Of a DNA stretch of 64,000 nucleotides, positions 48,811-60,043 are shown piece by piece. Source of the stretch: Margaritifera margaritifera (Eukaryota > Mollusca > Bivalvia > Unionida > Margaritiferidae). A model generated the notes under the pieces. That model saw only the letters and a list, made by a program, of their open reading frames with translations. It had not been told where the DNA came from and ran no database searches. Position numbers and translations under genes: made by a program. The first letter of the stretch is position 1, and every line of letters starts with the position of its first letter. Where the stretch lies: positions 5,858,501 through 5,922,500 of the forward strand of contig JAQPZY010001664.1 in the NCBI GenBank assembly GCA_029931535.1, written 5' to 3'.

Positions 48811-48985
48811 GCCCGTTCGCGTTCGGAGTGACCAATCACGTGACTCTACGTCATCTCCTGTAACCCTGAGGGTACTCAGGAGCAATGGAATTAAATACTA
48901 ACGGCACAAGACGTATAAGTGCATGACCACTACTATGTTATCGACCCTTCGCATTCGGCGTGCCCTTTTGATGGGAATATCGTTA
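48760..48985. repeat. Direct duplication, ~65-bp unit spaced ~125 bp
   Basis: 'aacactaatggcactagatg' plus 'tataagtgca' through 'gcccgttcgcgttcgg' recurs as 'aatactaacggcacaagacg' plus 'tataagtgca' through 'acccttcgcattcggcg'. The first copy overlaps the 5' side of the LINE remnant. Confidence 0.7.
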
Positions 48986-49199
48986 TCGACCTTTGACATA
49001 TCTTTAATAAAGTGTTTCACGTTGTTTTCACCTTGATATAATATGGGGGCAGTTCAGTGTAAAAAAAAAAAGCAAACAAAACAAGAACAAAGAATAAAAG
49101 ATTTAATTTACTTATTAATTGTCCTTTTCAGATGATTTATGTTCAGTACGGCAGACGTGATGTTGCGCAGAGCTTTAAATGCTTTGAAGAATGAGGTTA

Positions 49200-49206
49200 A
49201 CATCTA

Positions 49207-49275
<69 letters not shown>
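49200..49275. repeat. (TCTA)n microsatellite
   Basis: Tetranucleotide run that begins as TCTG repeats and becomes pure TCTA. A minor cluster occurs at about 49780-49797. Confidence 0.95.
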
Positions 49276-49595
49276 GTCTCTGTCTGCTAGTCTGTCACAG
49301 TATATATACGACGTTGTACATCATGTACCTCAAGTTCTTACTTTCTTTAATTGGTGAATTGAGACTAAAGCCTTTACATGTGCTCCTTTATGGGGAACCC
49401 TTTAATTACGTAGATAAGTAAATGTTCCAGATGATGCGGTCATGATCGTAATATCCAAATATATCAAATCGTGTTGAGATAAGAAGCCACACGTTTAACA
49501 GACAGGAAGACATTCGTGAGAATTTGGCTACAAGGCACATAACCTTGTCTTCATTAATTGTAGAACGGTGATTCTCTGATAATAATAGTGCCAAC

Positions 49596-49638
49596 ATGAA
49601 GGGTATTTTGGGTCTAATCTCCATTATTGCACTTATTG
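49596..49638 (+). CDS. Cvsi-like (MEROPS I84) secreted protease inhibitor, exon 1: signal peptide
   Basis: ATG at 49596 (context CCAACATGA) begins MKGILGLISIIALI, a typical short secretory signal core. The exon stops after 43 nt at TTG|GTAAGT, a consensus donor, in phase 1. Joining to exon 2 completes a Gly codon, and cleavage is plausible shortly after LSRG. This start is chosen because it is the only ATG giving a signal peptide in phase with the cysteine-rich exons. The predicted precursor is 87 residues, close to the size of known bivalve I84 inhibitors. Confidence 0.7.
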
Positions 49639-49944
49639 GTAAGTTTTAACTTAAGACAGTACTGCTTACCAACCTCTTATTTGAAATAGCTAAGTAGTTT
49701 TTCGGTCTGCATATTTGGGGTTTACATATCTTTATCTATTTATCTTTCTGTCTCTCTGTGGGTTTGTTAGTCGGTCGTATCTATCTATCTATCTATCAGT
49801 GTTTTTACACTTATAGATTTAAAAGGGCTAGAAATATTCATTTTATGATTTTCCTATGAACTTTGCTAAATTACTATTTAATGAAACATTCGAATGCCTA
49901 TCCGATAAAATTGTTATCGATAATATAAAAATGTTAGTTATTTA

Positions 49945-50125
49945 CTGGTTCCCAGGTGGCCGAGTGGTCTAAGGCACTCGCCTTTTCACTCACACTCCTC
50001 ACCTCTGTTCGCGTGAGCTCGAGTCTCGGCTCGACCAACGTGAGTATGTGAGAAAGCTTGCCAGTAGATTCCCGCGTGTCAGTGGTTCTTCCCGGGAACT
50101 TCCCGGGTTCTTCCTCCATCAAATA
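49945..50125 (+). mobile_element. tRNA-derived SINE in intron 1 of the inhibitor gene
   Basis: The head resembles a class II (Leu/Ser-like) tRNA: A box TGGCCGAGTGG at 49957-49967, a long variable region, and a B-box-like GCTCGAGTCTC near 50017-50027. It continues into a non-tRNA body ('ccagtagattcccgcgtgtc', 'cccgggaacttcccgggtt'). It is not a functional tRNA because the acceptor arms do not pair and the spacing is long. Confidence 0.7.
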
Positions 50126-50320
50126 TTACAACTGCAAAAGGATAGGGAATCAGCTAATGAGATCGAGGAAGTTCTTTTCATAGAATACAATGGAATGACC
50201 AGTAGAAAATATATTGTAAACAAAGTAACTATTTAAAAAATGGAAAACACATATATACACAAGTCTGCACGAATTTTCAACCATCGAAGTAATGAAATCA
50301 TCTACACATGTTTTCTGTAG

Positions 50321-50446
50321 GACTAAGTCGAGGGGAGTCATGTACTGAAATTAGAAACTGCAATCATGAGAAGTGCAATGGCAGCCATATTGCATGTCAC
50401 AACTTCATATGCACGTGTGACCCAGGTGCAGACAGTCTACACAACC
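50321..50446 (+). CDS. Cvsi-like protease inhibitor, exon 2: first six-cysteine repeat
   Basis: Acceptor TTTTCTGTAG at 50320, donor ACAACC|GTAAGT at 50447, 126 nt, phase 1 at both ends. It encodes the end of the signal peptide and a six-Cys repeat with spacing C-x5-C-x4-C-x6-C-x4-C-x1-C (ESCTEIRNC...C...C...FICTCD). The final CxC matches the repeat in exon 3. In the bivalve Cvsi-1/Cvsi-2 family (I84), two such repeats with 12 cysteines form a small extracellular subtilisin-type serine protease inhibitor, known in oysters as a plasma defence factor against Perkinsus proteases. Assignment here rests on the cysteine pattern, size and signal peptide, not on a search. An antimicrobial or other Cys-rich peptide is the alternative. 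Confidence 0.7.
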
Positions 50447-50747
50447 GTAAGTTTTGGATATACATTGATTCCAAATTACAACAAAATTCCTTCATGATTA
50501 GCTGGCTTGACGCGTGCAAGTTTGTGATGTCAGCCATATTCAAACACCGGGATGGCTCGTGCTGCTTGAGCACAGGTCCAGTCACAAAACTGTATGAGCA
50601 TAAAAGTTGTAATCGCGCTTAAATTTCCAACATTTTGGTTAGCATAACTTCAGTCATAGTAAGGTAAGAAACGTTTCGGAGTTGTGTTGCTGTTTGTATC
50701 TCTACGTACCTACAGAATTTTTCAATGATACTGAGAGTCTCATATAT

Positions 50748-50853
<106 letters not shown>

Positions 50854-50964
50854 CTTTTCTGAGTTAATTTTTTGAGCTCAAACAATTTTGAAACTACGGG
50901 GCCTGGTTAGTAGTATAGTGGGCCACTCGAGGGCTTAAGGGGGACCCCATGTTAAATAGGGTCG

Positions 50965-51169
50965 AAAGTTTATGGGGACAAAGGGGAATTGAACATAGGC
51001 GCCATTTTGGTTCATAGCTACATTGTAACAGTGCAGCAATAGGTGACGGTCTGCACTTCAACAGAAATCTTGTATGACGTCATAAGTTTATAATGTGTGG
51101 TGAGTCTGTCTGTTGGTGTAATAGTGTTGCGTGTGTTTGAGTGTATCTGTGTGTGTGTGTGTGTCTGAA

Positions 51170-51237
<68 letters not shown>

Positions 51238-51440
51238 AAAACAAACTAGTGAACACTAGGTTTCAAAATCAACATTTTCTTAATAAGCCCCTATCACTTA
51301 AAATGAAGAGGAAGGATTAGTGCGTGTCCCTTCCTATTTCATGTACAAAAGAATAAACATCAACATATTTAGAAGATTGACAACGTTGTTTAGTTAAACT
51401 GGATTTCCAATAATAAACGGGAGTCTTCGATGTTTAAAGG
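50965..51440 (-). repeat. Left arm of a ~460-bp long inverted repeat
   Basis: Reverse complement of 55505-55955 with high similarity, for example 'gcgcctatgttcaattcccc', 'tatgacgtcataagtttata', 'gggcttattaagaaaatgtt' and 'aggaagggacacgcactaat'. A (GA)n microsatellite (51175-51234) sits inside this arm where the right arm has CT and (CA)n. The arms are separated by about 4.1 kb. They could be long terminal inverted repeats of a non-autonomous DNA element or a fold-back element. Confidence 0.85.
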
Positions 51441-51777
51441 ATAACCGCTAGGCCGAACGATGCAGTTGCAACTATTTTGTGTCTAAGTAAACAACACGGT
51501 CTCCTAGATGTTCCATGTTGTCAAGCTAGCAGAATTTTCTCATTCATCACAAATCTAAAATATGTTAGAGTTATTTTTTTTAATTTTTTTTTTTTTTTGG
51601 ATAAACGGACGTACTTCAGTTTGGAGTGAAATCGTGACTGTATCCGACTACCGCTGAATTTCATTTCTGTCGGAAAGATTAAAAAAAATGTATTCATCAA
51701 TATCTTATAAAAATGTCAGTAGTTTGATAGATACGGGCACGTTGTAGGTTTATCCACATCCCTCTCCTTCTGTCGCT

Positions 51778-51877
<100 letters not shown>

Positions 51878-52236
51878 AAACATAGACAGACAGACATACA
51901 CACAACTTCATCACATTACATTTTGCCAAAACACTCTCTGTGCCTAGATTAAAAAAAAAAAATTCCAACTGTCACAAGTATATTGAGTATATTGACTTTG
52001 AGGGTTAAAAAAATCATTTAGTGTATTTATCAATCTACCATAGCAAGTGAAGACGTTAGATTGTATCTTTGCATTAATTTTGATGCATGAAACTTTGGCC
52101 ACACATTACGCTAGCAGAATTGTAACATATTTAAGATCTGGAACACAGAGAGAATTTGCTTGAATATTTAAGAATCCTATTTGACACACACACACACACC
52201 ATGTCTTAATAATATACTTTAGACAGTAGATAAACT

Positions 52237-52238
<2 letters not shown>

Positions 52239-52267
<29 letters not shown>
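52239..52267. repeat. Poly-T tract at the edge of the C-poor array
   Basis: About 29 uninterrupted thymines immediately left of the cytosine-poor tandem region. Confidence 0.9.
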
Positions 52268-52269
<2 letters not shown>

Positions 52270-52289
52270 AACCAAAAAATTTAATTAGA

Positions 52290-54026
52290 CAGACGCGAAT
52301 GGGATTGTCGTTCTGTTTAAAATAGGGGACTTGATTTGCTTAGGAATATTATACAGGGAGGTAACTAAGGGTCATTATAGAAGAGGCTAGGTTGTGTTTC
52401 TTTACTTAATTTATAAGAGGGCTTGTGGGGTTAATTATTTTTATTAATACCCCTTCTTATAAATCATACCTGTGAGAATGGGATGGTAGTTTTATTTAAA
52501 AATAGGAAAGTAGGTGACAGTAGGGACATTATATATGTAGGCAGAGATTTTACTTTATAATAGGGATTATAGGGTGGTAAGGGAGATAATGAAGTTAGTT
52601 TTGTTGATAAGGGATTTAAATTGTATTTTATACTGCCGCTTTTACATCTTAAGGTGTGGGGTCAGTAGATGAGTGGATGTTGATATGTAAGGATTATGAG
52701 AATGGTAGTTTTGTTTTAGAAAAGTAGGGTATATGTTGGGTGGGGATATTATAGAGGGGAGTTGAGATGGCTAGGAATATTATAGAGTGGAATAGAGATT
52801 TTTACTTTATTTATAAGAGGACTTCTAGGGGGCGAGGGTTGGGAGCTGGGGGTTAATTATATTTATTTATATCCGTTCTTTTAAATCCTACGCTGTGAGC
52901 ATGGAATGGTAGTTTTGTTTAAAAATAGGAGCGTAGCTGAGGATAGGGATAGATGCAGGTAGAGAGTTTTACTTTATAATAGTGATTATAGGGTTGTAAG
53001 GGAGATAATGAAGTTAGTTTTGTTGATAAGGGGTTAAAACTGTATTTTATACTTCTTCTTTCACACCTAAAGGTGTGAGTCAGTAGATGAGTGGGTGTTG
53101 ATATGTAAGGATTATGAGAATGCTAGTTTTGTGTTACAAAAAGGAGGGTATATCTTGGGTGGGAATATTATAGAAGGGGGATGCGATTTTAGCTTGATAA
53201 GGGGTATCCTACAAGAGTAGGGGCGGCTAGGAGTATTATAGATGGGAATATAGATTTTTACTTTATTTATAAATGACTTGAATGGGATAGGGGGAGGGGT
53301 GGGGGAGGTGGGGTTTAATTATTTTTAATTATACCCTTCTTTTAAATCCTACCCTGTGTGCATGGAATGGTAGTTTTGTTTAAAAATAGGAAAGTAGGTG
53401 ACAGTAGGGACATTATAGATGTAGGTAGAGATAGGGAATATAGGGTGGTAAGGGAGATAATGAAGTTAGTTTTGTTGATAAGGGATTTAAATTGTATTTT
53501 ATAATGCTTCTTTTACATCTAAAGGTGTTGAGTCAGTAGATGAGAGGGTGTTGATATGTAAGGATTATTAGAATGATAGTTTTGTTTCACAAAAAGTAGG
53601 GTATATGTTGGGTGGGGATATTATAGAAGGGGTAGAGATTTTAACTTTATAAGGGGTATCATAGGAGAGTAGCGGCAGTAAGGAATATTATTGATGGAAT
53701 TAGATATTTTTACTTTATTTATAAGAAGACTTGTAGGGGGGGAGAAGGTGGAGTGGGGTTAATTATTTGCATTTATACCTTTCTTTTAAATCCTATCCTG
53801 TGTGCATGGGGTGATAGTTTTGTATACAAAAATAGGAGGGTAGGTAAGGTAGGGACATTATAGGATGGTAAGGTACTGCTTCTTTTACATCTAAAGGTGT
53901 GGGGTCAGTTGGGTGGGATATTATAGAAGAGGGTATAGATTTTAACTTTATAAGAGTGTTCATAGTGCAATAAGGGGAGATAAAGAAGGTATTTTGTTTT
54001 ATTGATAAGTCATTTCATTTTTAATA

Positions 54027-54065
<39 letters not shown>

Positions 54066-54480
54066 TGTACGTTCTACCATGTTTGAATGGGGTGGTACTC
54101 GTTTTAAAATAGGAAGGTAGGGACATTATAGATGGAAATAGACTTACTTACTTAAATTGAATTATACTCGTGTGCGGCCATTCGGCAATAGCAATTTTTA
54201 CTTTATTTATAAGAGGGATTATAAGGGATAGGATTAGGGCTGTTAGTTTTATTTAGAAGAGATTTATATGGCCTGTAGTAGTCTGTTGAGTTAACGTTTA
54301 CTCTTAGGGTTGTAGTGGAGATACTGAAGGTATTTATGTTTTAAAAAATAGGAGGATAGCGTAGGTATATATTATAAAGGGAGGTAACTAAGGGGCATTA
54401 TAGAAGGAGCTAGATGTTGTTTGCTTAATTTATAAGAGGGTTTGTAGGGGGTTGTGGTAGGGGGTGGGTTGGGGTTAATT
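52290..54480 (+). repeat. Cytosine-poor tandem array, ~420-450-bp units
   Basis: Phrases recur in fixed order: 'gggagataatgaagttagtt' (near 52580, 53000, 53450 and a variant at 53975), 'tggtagttttgtttaaaaata', 'aaggtgtgagtcagtagatga', 'ggatattatagaaggggtag' and 'tttttactttatttataag'. About four to five diverged units, some deleted. Cytosine is conspicuously rare on the plus strand while G runs are frequent. A (GT)n tract (54029-54062) interrupts it. No coding potential. Confidence 0.85.
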
Positions 54481-54489
54481 ATGTTTATT

Positions 54490-55125
54490 TAGAAGGGATA
54501 GATAACTGATTGGTGGATAGTAGATATTTGGTTGGTGGATAGTAGATAATTGGTTTGTTTATAATAGGTAACTGGGTGCTGTGTGTTGATATTAGATAAC
54601 TAGGCTCTGCATAGTAGACAATTGGTTTGTGGATAGTAGATAACTGGGTGCTGGATAGTAGATAGTAAATAACTGAGAGTGTATGTATATTTCATCCTCT
54701 TCTTTTACATCCTATCTCCGGGTGGATGTTTGGATTCTAATATAAAAAAAGAGGTTGTTGGATAATAGGGGTGAGTGTTAGATTGTAATCAAAAAGCGGT
54801 TGCCGGATAGTAGGGGCGCGTGTTTGGAATGTAAAATCAAAAGGCGGTTGTTGGATAGTAATGGCGTGTGTGTTTGGATTGTAATAAAAAAGCAGTTGCT
54901 GCATTGTAGGGGTGTGTGTTTGGATAATAATGAAAAGGGGTTGCTGTATAGTAGGGGTGTGTGTCTGGATTGTAATAAAAAACGGCGGGTAATGAATAGT
55001 GGGGTGTGTGTTAGATTGTAATAAAACAGCGGTTGCTGGATAGTAGGGGTGCGTGTTTGGATTGTAAAATCAGAAAGCGTTGCTGGATACTAGGGGTGTG
55101 TGTTGGATTGTAATCAAACAATTTT
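54490..55125 (+). repeat. C-poor tandem arrays with short units
   Basis: The first part (to ~54680) is built from 'ggatagtagataactggttg'-like units of about 30 bp. The second part (54720-55125) has about seven units of 50-60 bp built from 'ttgctggatagtaggggtg', 'tgtgtttggattgtaat' and 'aaaaagcgg'. The same strand bias as the preceding array is kept. A 73-codon frame through it is repeat translation. Confidence 0.85.
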
Positions 55126-55385
55126 AACATTACCATTCCCGTTGTGCCCCATAAACCTTTTAACATGGAAAGGGCCTATAACACTCCACCATTACCATTC
55201 CCGTTATGCTCCAGATTGCCGGCTCCATGTTAAATTCTCGTTATGCCCAGAAGTGCCTGCTCCATGTTAAAATTCCGTAGCGCCCTATACATTTTCGACC
55301 CTCAGCACCTCTGTTAAGATATACAACTTCGTATTGTGTCTATTTTCTTTATCAACGTAGTCTTGGCTACCCTTTAGAAGATTTA
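55126..55385. repeat. Short repeats of 'accattcccgttatgcccca' type
   Basis: Three or more loosely repeated phrases ('taccattcccgttgtgcccc', 'accattcccgttatgctcca', 'aattctcgttatgcccaga') with 'ctccatgttaaa'. Composition flips here: C becomes common on the plus strand, ending the C-poor domain. Confidence 0.6.
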
Positions 55386-55616
55386 GTGACTTGTTTTGAA
55401 CGTGATTTCTCTAGAAACGATAATAAAATAGAAAAGTCGTTTTGTGAACATTATGGTTATCTATTTTCTTTAGCCCAGAAATGTAGTGTACCTCATAGGC
55501 TAAATGATACTATCTTAGATCATGGGAAATCTAGTTTAAGTAAACAACGTTGTCAACCTTCTAAATATGTTGATGTTTATTCTTTTGTACATGAAATAGG
55601 AAGGGACACGCCCTAA
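55386..55616 (+). other. Open frame of unknown meaning overlapping the right inverted-repeat arm
   Basis: A 76-codon frame (Met start, stop at 55614-55616) of protein-like composition, with DFSRNDNKIEKSFCEHYGYL and RCQPSKYVDVYSFVHEIGRD. Its last ~30 codons are mirrored, open, in the left arm (minus strand near 51410-51320) with only a few amino-acid changes. It could be a small element-encoded frame or chance. I do not recognise it. Confidence 0.3.
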
Positions 55617-55727
55617 CCCTTCCTCTTCATTTTAATTTATCGGGGCTTATTAAGAAAATGTTGATTTTGAAACTTAGTGTTCACTTGTTTGTTTTGTGTG
55701 TCTTTTTCACTCACTCACTCTCTCTCT

Positions 55728-55799
<72 letters not shown>

Positions 55800-55955
55800 A
55801 CTGTTACACAAACAGACAGACCCACCACACATGATAAACTTATGACGTCATACAACATTTCTGTTCAAGTGCAGACTGTCACCTCTTGTTACACTGTTAC
55901 AATGTAGCTATGAACCAAGATAGCGCCTATGTTAAATTCCTCTTTGTCCTCCGGT
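55505..55955 (+). repeat. Right arm of the ~460-bp long inverted repeat
   Basis: Inverted counterpart of 50965-51440. Contains a (CA)n microsatellite at 55734-55799, the matching 'tatgacgtcatacaacattt', and 'atgtagctatgaaccaagat'. Similarity fades at about 55955 on the outer side and about 55505 on the inner side. Confidence 0.85.
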
Positions 55956-56136
55956 TTTTCGTTCGTATTGAAAAACTCATTTGTAGATATGTATTATATA
56001 ACTCATGCAAACGTTTGCAGTAGCACTTGGCAAGGATTTTGTATCTGCGGGCTTCACCCTTTTGGAGTTATTCCTCGTGCTTCGGCAAACTTACTGACAC
56101 AGCAAGCTATGTGTGATCCCTATGTACAGATTTTGT

Positions 56137-56139
<3 letters not shown>

Positions 56140-56179
<40 letters not shown>
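56140..56179. repeat. (AT)n microsatellite
   Basis: About 40 bp of AT repeat. Confidence 0.95.
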
Positions 56180-56181
<2 letters not shown>

Positions 56182-57060
56182 TTTTTGTTAAATTTCACAA
56201 CTCATTTTGGTCCATCTTTAACTGATTATCAGAAAGGGATTGAAACTGTTCCGTACTGTTAGCCAGTCAGATTACAGGGATTTAGTCCAATCATTTTACA
56301 CCATTGGTCCGTCATTCGCGAATTTAAAGCTTAGCTTATTAGGCCGATAGAATTGGAACAGCTGGGTATATAAACGGGTGATCTTAGTAACTGGGAAGTT
56401 GTCGACGTAAATGGCCGAATGGCCGCACACGTCGTTAATCAAACGAAGGAACTGGAAAGTTAGACGTAGAGGAAGAACGACCAAGCAATACAGTTACAAA
56501 AACACTAAATCCATCCGATTTAGGCTTTTAATAAATCAGAACACTAATATTTCATTTAAGAACCAATGGCAAAATATGGAAAGTAGAAAAAGAAGACAAA
56601 GTACGCAAGTGTCTATGAAACCTTGAAAATCCAAAATTTAAGCACAAAGAAGTGGCAAACAACCACAATACTAACTGGAAGCCTATCTGGAAACACAAGA
56701 TAACAAGCAGCAAGGCTTCTACTATATTCACGTGTCACTTGGATGACAGGAGATGTTAGTAATGCAGCAGATAGCTATTGTCTTTATGTAACTATCTAGG
56801 CATTTTCCATTTTTATGTAACTATATATGCACTGTCCGTACAATCATTCAAGTAGAACCATTGTGACCTATGTCCTTATGACGTCACATGAAACCACACA
56901 TACGCGCGTTGAAACGTGAGATTAAATTGGGTTAACTAAGTCAATGTAATTCAGTCGAGACACGAAGGGACAAACGGATTCTCGAGAATTTACTAGTTGA
57001 AATAGTGAATAATGTCCGATTTTGTGGATTTAAAAAAAAATTCAAAAATAAAAAAAAATA
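56180..57060. other. No gene recognised within intron 2
   Basis: A basic, low-confidence frame (56411-56626) has no recognisable domain. The rest is unremarkable. Confidence 0.35.
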
Positions 57061-57072
57061 ACTTTTCGGCAT

Positions 57073-57450
57073 ATGAATTTAAATGGTCATTTTTTTATCA
57101 ATCTACAGTCCGCATATCGCCCTCACCAGTGTACCGAAACTGCCCTTCTGAAAGTAGTTAACGACCTTTTCTCTGCTTTGGATAGTGGAAAGATTACAGT
57201 CCTCACCGTCCTTGACATATCTGCCGCATTTGACACAATAGACCATGATATATTATTTCACCGTCTATAGCATATATTTGGCATTCGCTATACATCCTTA
57301 CTATGGTTCAAGTCATACTTAGTCGAAAGGCACACATTGCGTCCGTAATAATAAAACATTCCAACCCATTTCATCTATGCTTTGGTGTTCCACAGGGTTC
57401 TGTTCTTGGACCCGTTCTCTAGATTCTATACACTCAGCCCCATTTTTCTG
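57073..57450 (+). mobile_element. Non-LTR reverse transcriptase fragment
   Basis: Frame 57103-57267 reads QSAYRPHQCTETALLKVVND and VLTVLDISAAFDTIDHDIL, the RT region around the first catalytic Asp. After a frameshift, FGVPQGSVLGPVL is recognisable near 57380-57420. No endonuclease, no catalytic FADD box and no 3' end were found. It lies in the same orientation as the host gene, within its intron. Confidence 0.85.
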
Positions 57451-57973
57451 CACAAAGCGGGGAACAAAAAGGCACCAATTGAAAAGCATAGGCATTTGTG
57501 ATAAAGAGCCATTATAGTAGCATTTTTATTTTATTTTTGACAAAAATACAGCCGAACACACACACACACACACACTCAAAGTTAATTTGATATATGGTAG
57601 ATATACTTCATCAAGAAGTTACCTGTACTTGTTCATCATTATTCATCATTCTTTTTCTATATAATCAAACTTAGAATGATACTCAAAATGTGTAACAAAT
57701 AAATATTGTTGTCTGGGATTATATACTTTAATTTTGATGTTTGTCACGGGTATGTCGACCCTGTATGATTTGTGAATGCAATTATATGAAATGCTTGTGT
57801 CTGCGAATTTTACTCGGGTTCAGCGAAGCCACATTCCTGATTTCATTTTAATACTCTCATTTACAGATTCCTGATAGAATTACCTTCTAATTCTTTCCCG
57901 TATCAAACTCGTTCTCGATTACTCCGGCTCGCCCTCTCCCACTCGCTCTCTATATTACTCCAGATCGCCCCCT

Positions 57974-58162
57974 CCAGCTCACCCAACAATCACTCTAGCT
58001 CACCCTACAATCTCTCCAACTCACCCTAGAATCTCTTCGAGTCGCCATTAGATATCTCAAACTCACCCAATGATCTCTCCAGCTCGTCCTACGATCTCTC
58101 CAATTAGCTCAGCGATCTCTCCAGCTCACTCTATGCTCAGTCCAACTCGCCCTCTCCACTCG
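57974..58162. repeat. 21-bp minisatellite, nine units
   Basis: Strict 21-bp period: units start at 57974, 57995, 58016, 58037, 58058, 58079, 58100, 58121 and 58142 with consensus 'ccagctcaccctacgatctct'. The plus strand is pyrimidine-rich. The length is a multiple of three, but stops occur in frame. Confidence 0.9.
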
Positions 58163-58425
58163 CTCTCGATTTCTGTCACTCGATCTTGATTACTTTATTT
58201 CATCTATTTTTAACGATTTGGCGTTCCATATTCTGCTTACCTAGAGAAACCAATAGTGCATAGCACAATGCGTACCGCCGGCCACCGTCTCAGTTGACTG
58301 CCCTTAAGACCGTTCACTATAAATGCATGTTTAACTTCAATGTGATTAACAAAGATCACCGCGAGTGCAATTAGATTAATTAAAAAAGAACCCAATGTCA
58401 GCTTGAGTATAATAGTTGTCATCTT

Positions 58426-58703
58426 CAGGCCTGCCTAGAGGAGGGGGGTGGGAATGGGTCGAGGGGGGCAATTACCCAGGGGCCCGGCTATTTCTAGGGT
58501 CCCGCCGTCAACTCAGCTATATAAATAAATTAATCTTTGCAGTTAATATTAAAATTTGTTCCTTGCAAGAGTCTAAGTTATAATAGATTACTACAGGTTT
58601 TATATGCAAAACTGTACACAGGTTTTTATATACAAAATTTAAACAAGTTTTGGGGCCCAAGACTGCTTTGCCCAGGGACCCGGAATTGCTGTCAGCGGAC
58701 CTG
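58426..58703. mobile_element. hAT-type MITE, 278 bp
   Basis: Starts CAGGCCTGCCTAGAGG and ends GCTGTCAGCGGACCTG (imperfect terminal inverted repeats). The flanking 8-mers are GTCATCTT (58418-58425) and TTCATCTT (58704-58711), identical at seven of eight positions, as expected for an aged hAT target duplication. The interior has 'caggggcccgg'-type GC-rich subterminal repeats at both ends. No coding capacity. It lies in intron 2. Confidence 0.8.
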
Positions 58704-59163
58704 TTCATCTTCATATGGTGTTTTAATATCAGTGAGAGATGGAATTGTAAAGCACAAAAGAATTATGTTAGATCCGGTGAAAAAGTGAGAAATTGTGCGT
58801 TACTCCAAGTTACATCTAAAGGCAAGTCAGCAAGAGATCGCCAACGATTTTGCAGCTGGGTGTACGGTGTGACATAGTGACCTGCGGTTTACTTTTGGTA
58901 TACATTAACGCTGTGGGATATATAATGCGATGATGAAAGACTTACTGAGGTATGGGAATTTTCTGTAAATATACGAGAAGCTTCATTTAATTAAAATCCA
59001 TTTTATAGAGATCTATGTATCACTTTTTAATGATCAAATGGTTGCATTTACCTGCATATGTCTATCAGTCTATCTTTCTATCAGACAAACCACGATCATC
59101 CGCCACTTTCGATCAGCCGCCCACATGTATGAGAAAGGGCTGGTAATCGAGGGAGCTCTGCTT

Positions 59164-59165
<2 letters not shown>

Positions 59166-59233
<68 letters not shown>

Positions 59234-59252
59234 ATATCTATATATATATATG
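59166..59252. repeat. (AT)n microsatellite
   Basis: About 87 bp of AT repeat with two TC interruptions, followed by CA and GATA short runs. Confidence 0.95.
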
Positions 59253-59361
59253 TACACACACACGGATAGATAGATAGATACATAGACAGGTAGATAGATA
59301 AATGGTTTATAAGGACGACAGCCCGTTGATATATCTGTGCTGTATTTTTCTCTCACTTCAG

Positions 59362-59456
59362 AATGCGTTACCATGCAAGACTGTGACCTTGTTGGTCTTT
59401 GTCTGACACAAGGAACAAGACTAACTTGCATCGATAACCGATGTGCTTGCGTGTAG
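59362..59456 (+). CDS. Cvsi-like protease inhibitor, exon 3: second six-cysteine repeat and stop
   Basis: Acceptor TCTCACTTCAG at 59361. Two bases complete the codon begun in exon 2 (C + AA gives Gln), then 30 codons and TAG at 59454-59456. The peptide is a second six-Cys repeat, C-x5-C-x5-C-x8-C-x4-C-x1-C, ending CACV-stop. The start (CVTMQDC) and end (CIDNRCAC) align with the exon 2 repeat. With exon 2 this makes 12 cysteines and a mature chain of about 68 residues, the expected architecture of I84 inhibitors. Possible polyadenylation signals ATTAAA occur at 59509-59514 and 59746-59751. Confidence 0.7.
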
Positions 59457-59639
59457 ATGGGTGGAATCTTCACATCGAACGACATAAATCGGTGGAATTA
59501 TTAATAGCATTAAATTGCTTGCAACTTACATGTTTGTCCTTCAGTTGTATTTCTCAATTAGCCTGTCTGGCTGTGCATCTATTGTCTCTGTTTATTACTA
59601 ATTTTTGTTGCCAGAATAGTGATTTTGTGCCGGTAAACC

Positions 59640-59688
59640 CATACATACATACATACATGCATACATACATACATACATACATACATAC
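59640..59688. repeat. (ATAC)n microsatellite
   Basis: Tetranucleotide run with one ATGC variant. Confidence 0.95.
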
Positions 59689-59777
59689 TGTTTGACTATC
59701 ATTGTCTGTGTTCCTGTCTATTTCACTGCCTTTATGTCTATAAGTATTAAAGCGAATATCCGATGACTTGGTTAATT

Positions 59778-59779
<2 letters not shown>

Positions 59780-59834
<55 letters not shown>
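59780..59834. repeat. (GA)n microsatellite
   Basis: About 55 bp of GA repeat. Confidence 0.95.
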
Positions 59835-59839
<5 letters not shown>

Positions 59840-60043
59840 ACTAGACAGTTTTCGACTACGGCATGGGTCGAAAGTGTACCCTCTCACCTTTCAAGCCACC
59901 TGTTATCACAAGAAAACGCCATAACCATTAACATGTATGCATTTTCAAACTCGTCGGAGAATGTGTGTACCGAATCAAGAAAAATTTAAACACGACAATG
60001 CTGATCCTTCTATGATTTCCCGCTTTAGAATCACACCAGTCCC

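Noticed and set aside
49950..50035. tRNA-Leu or tRNA-Ser gene
   Set aside because: Class II-like head but poor acceptor pairing and a SINE body downstream.
54800..55021. Cys-rich repeated frame in the C-poor array
   Set aside because: Periodic translation of a 50-60-bp tandem unit, frame not maintained along the array.
52290..55125. CRISPR-like or satellite centromeric array
   Set aside because: Units are 420-450 bp and then 30-60 bp without conserved repeats and unique spacers, and the array is short and intronic.
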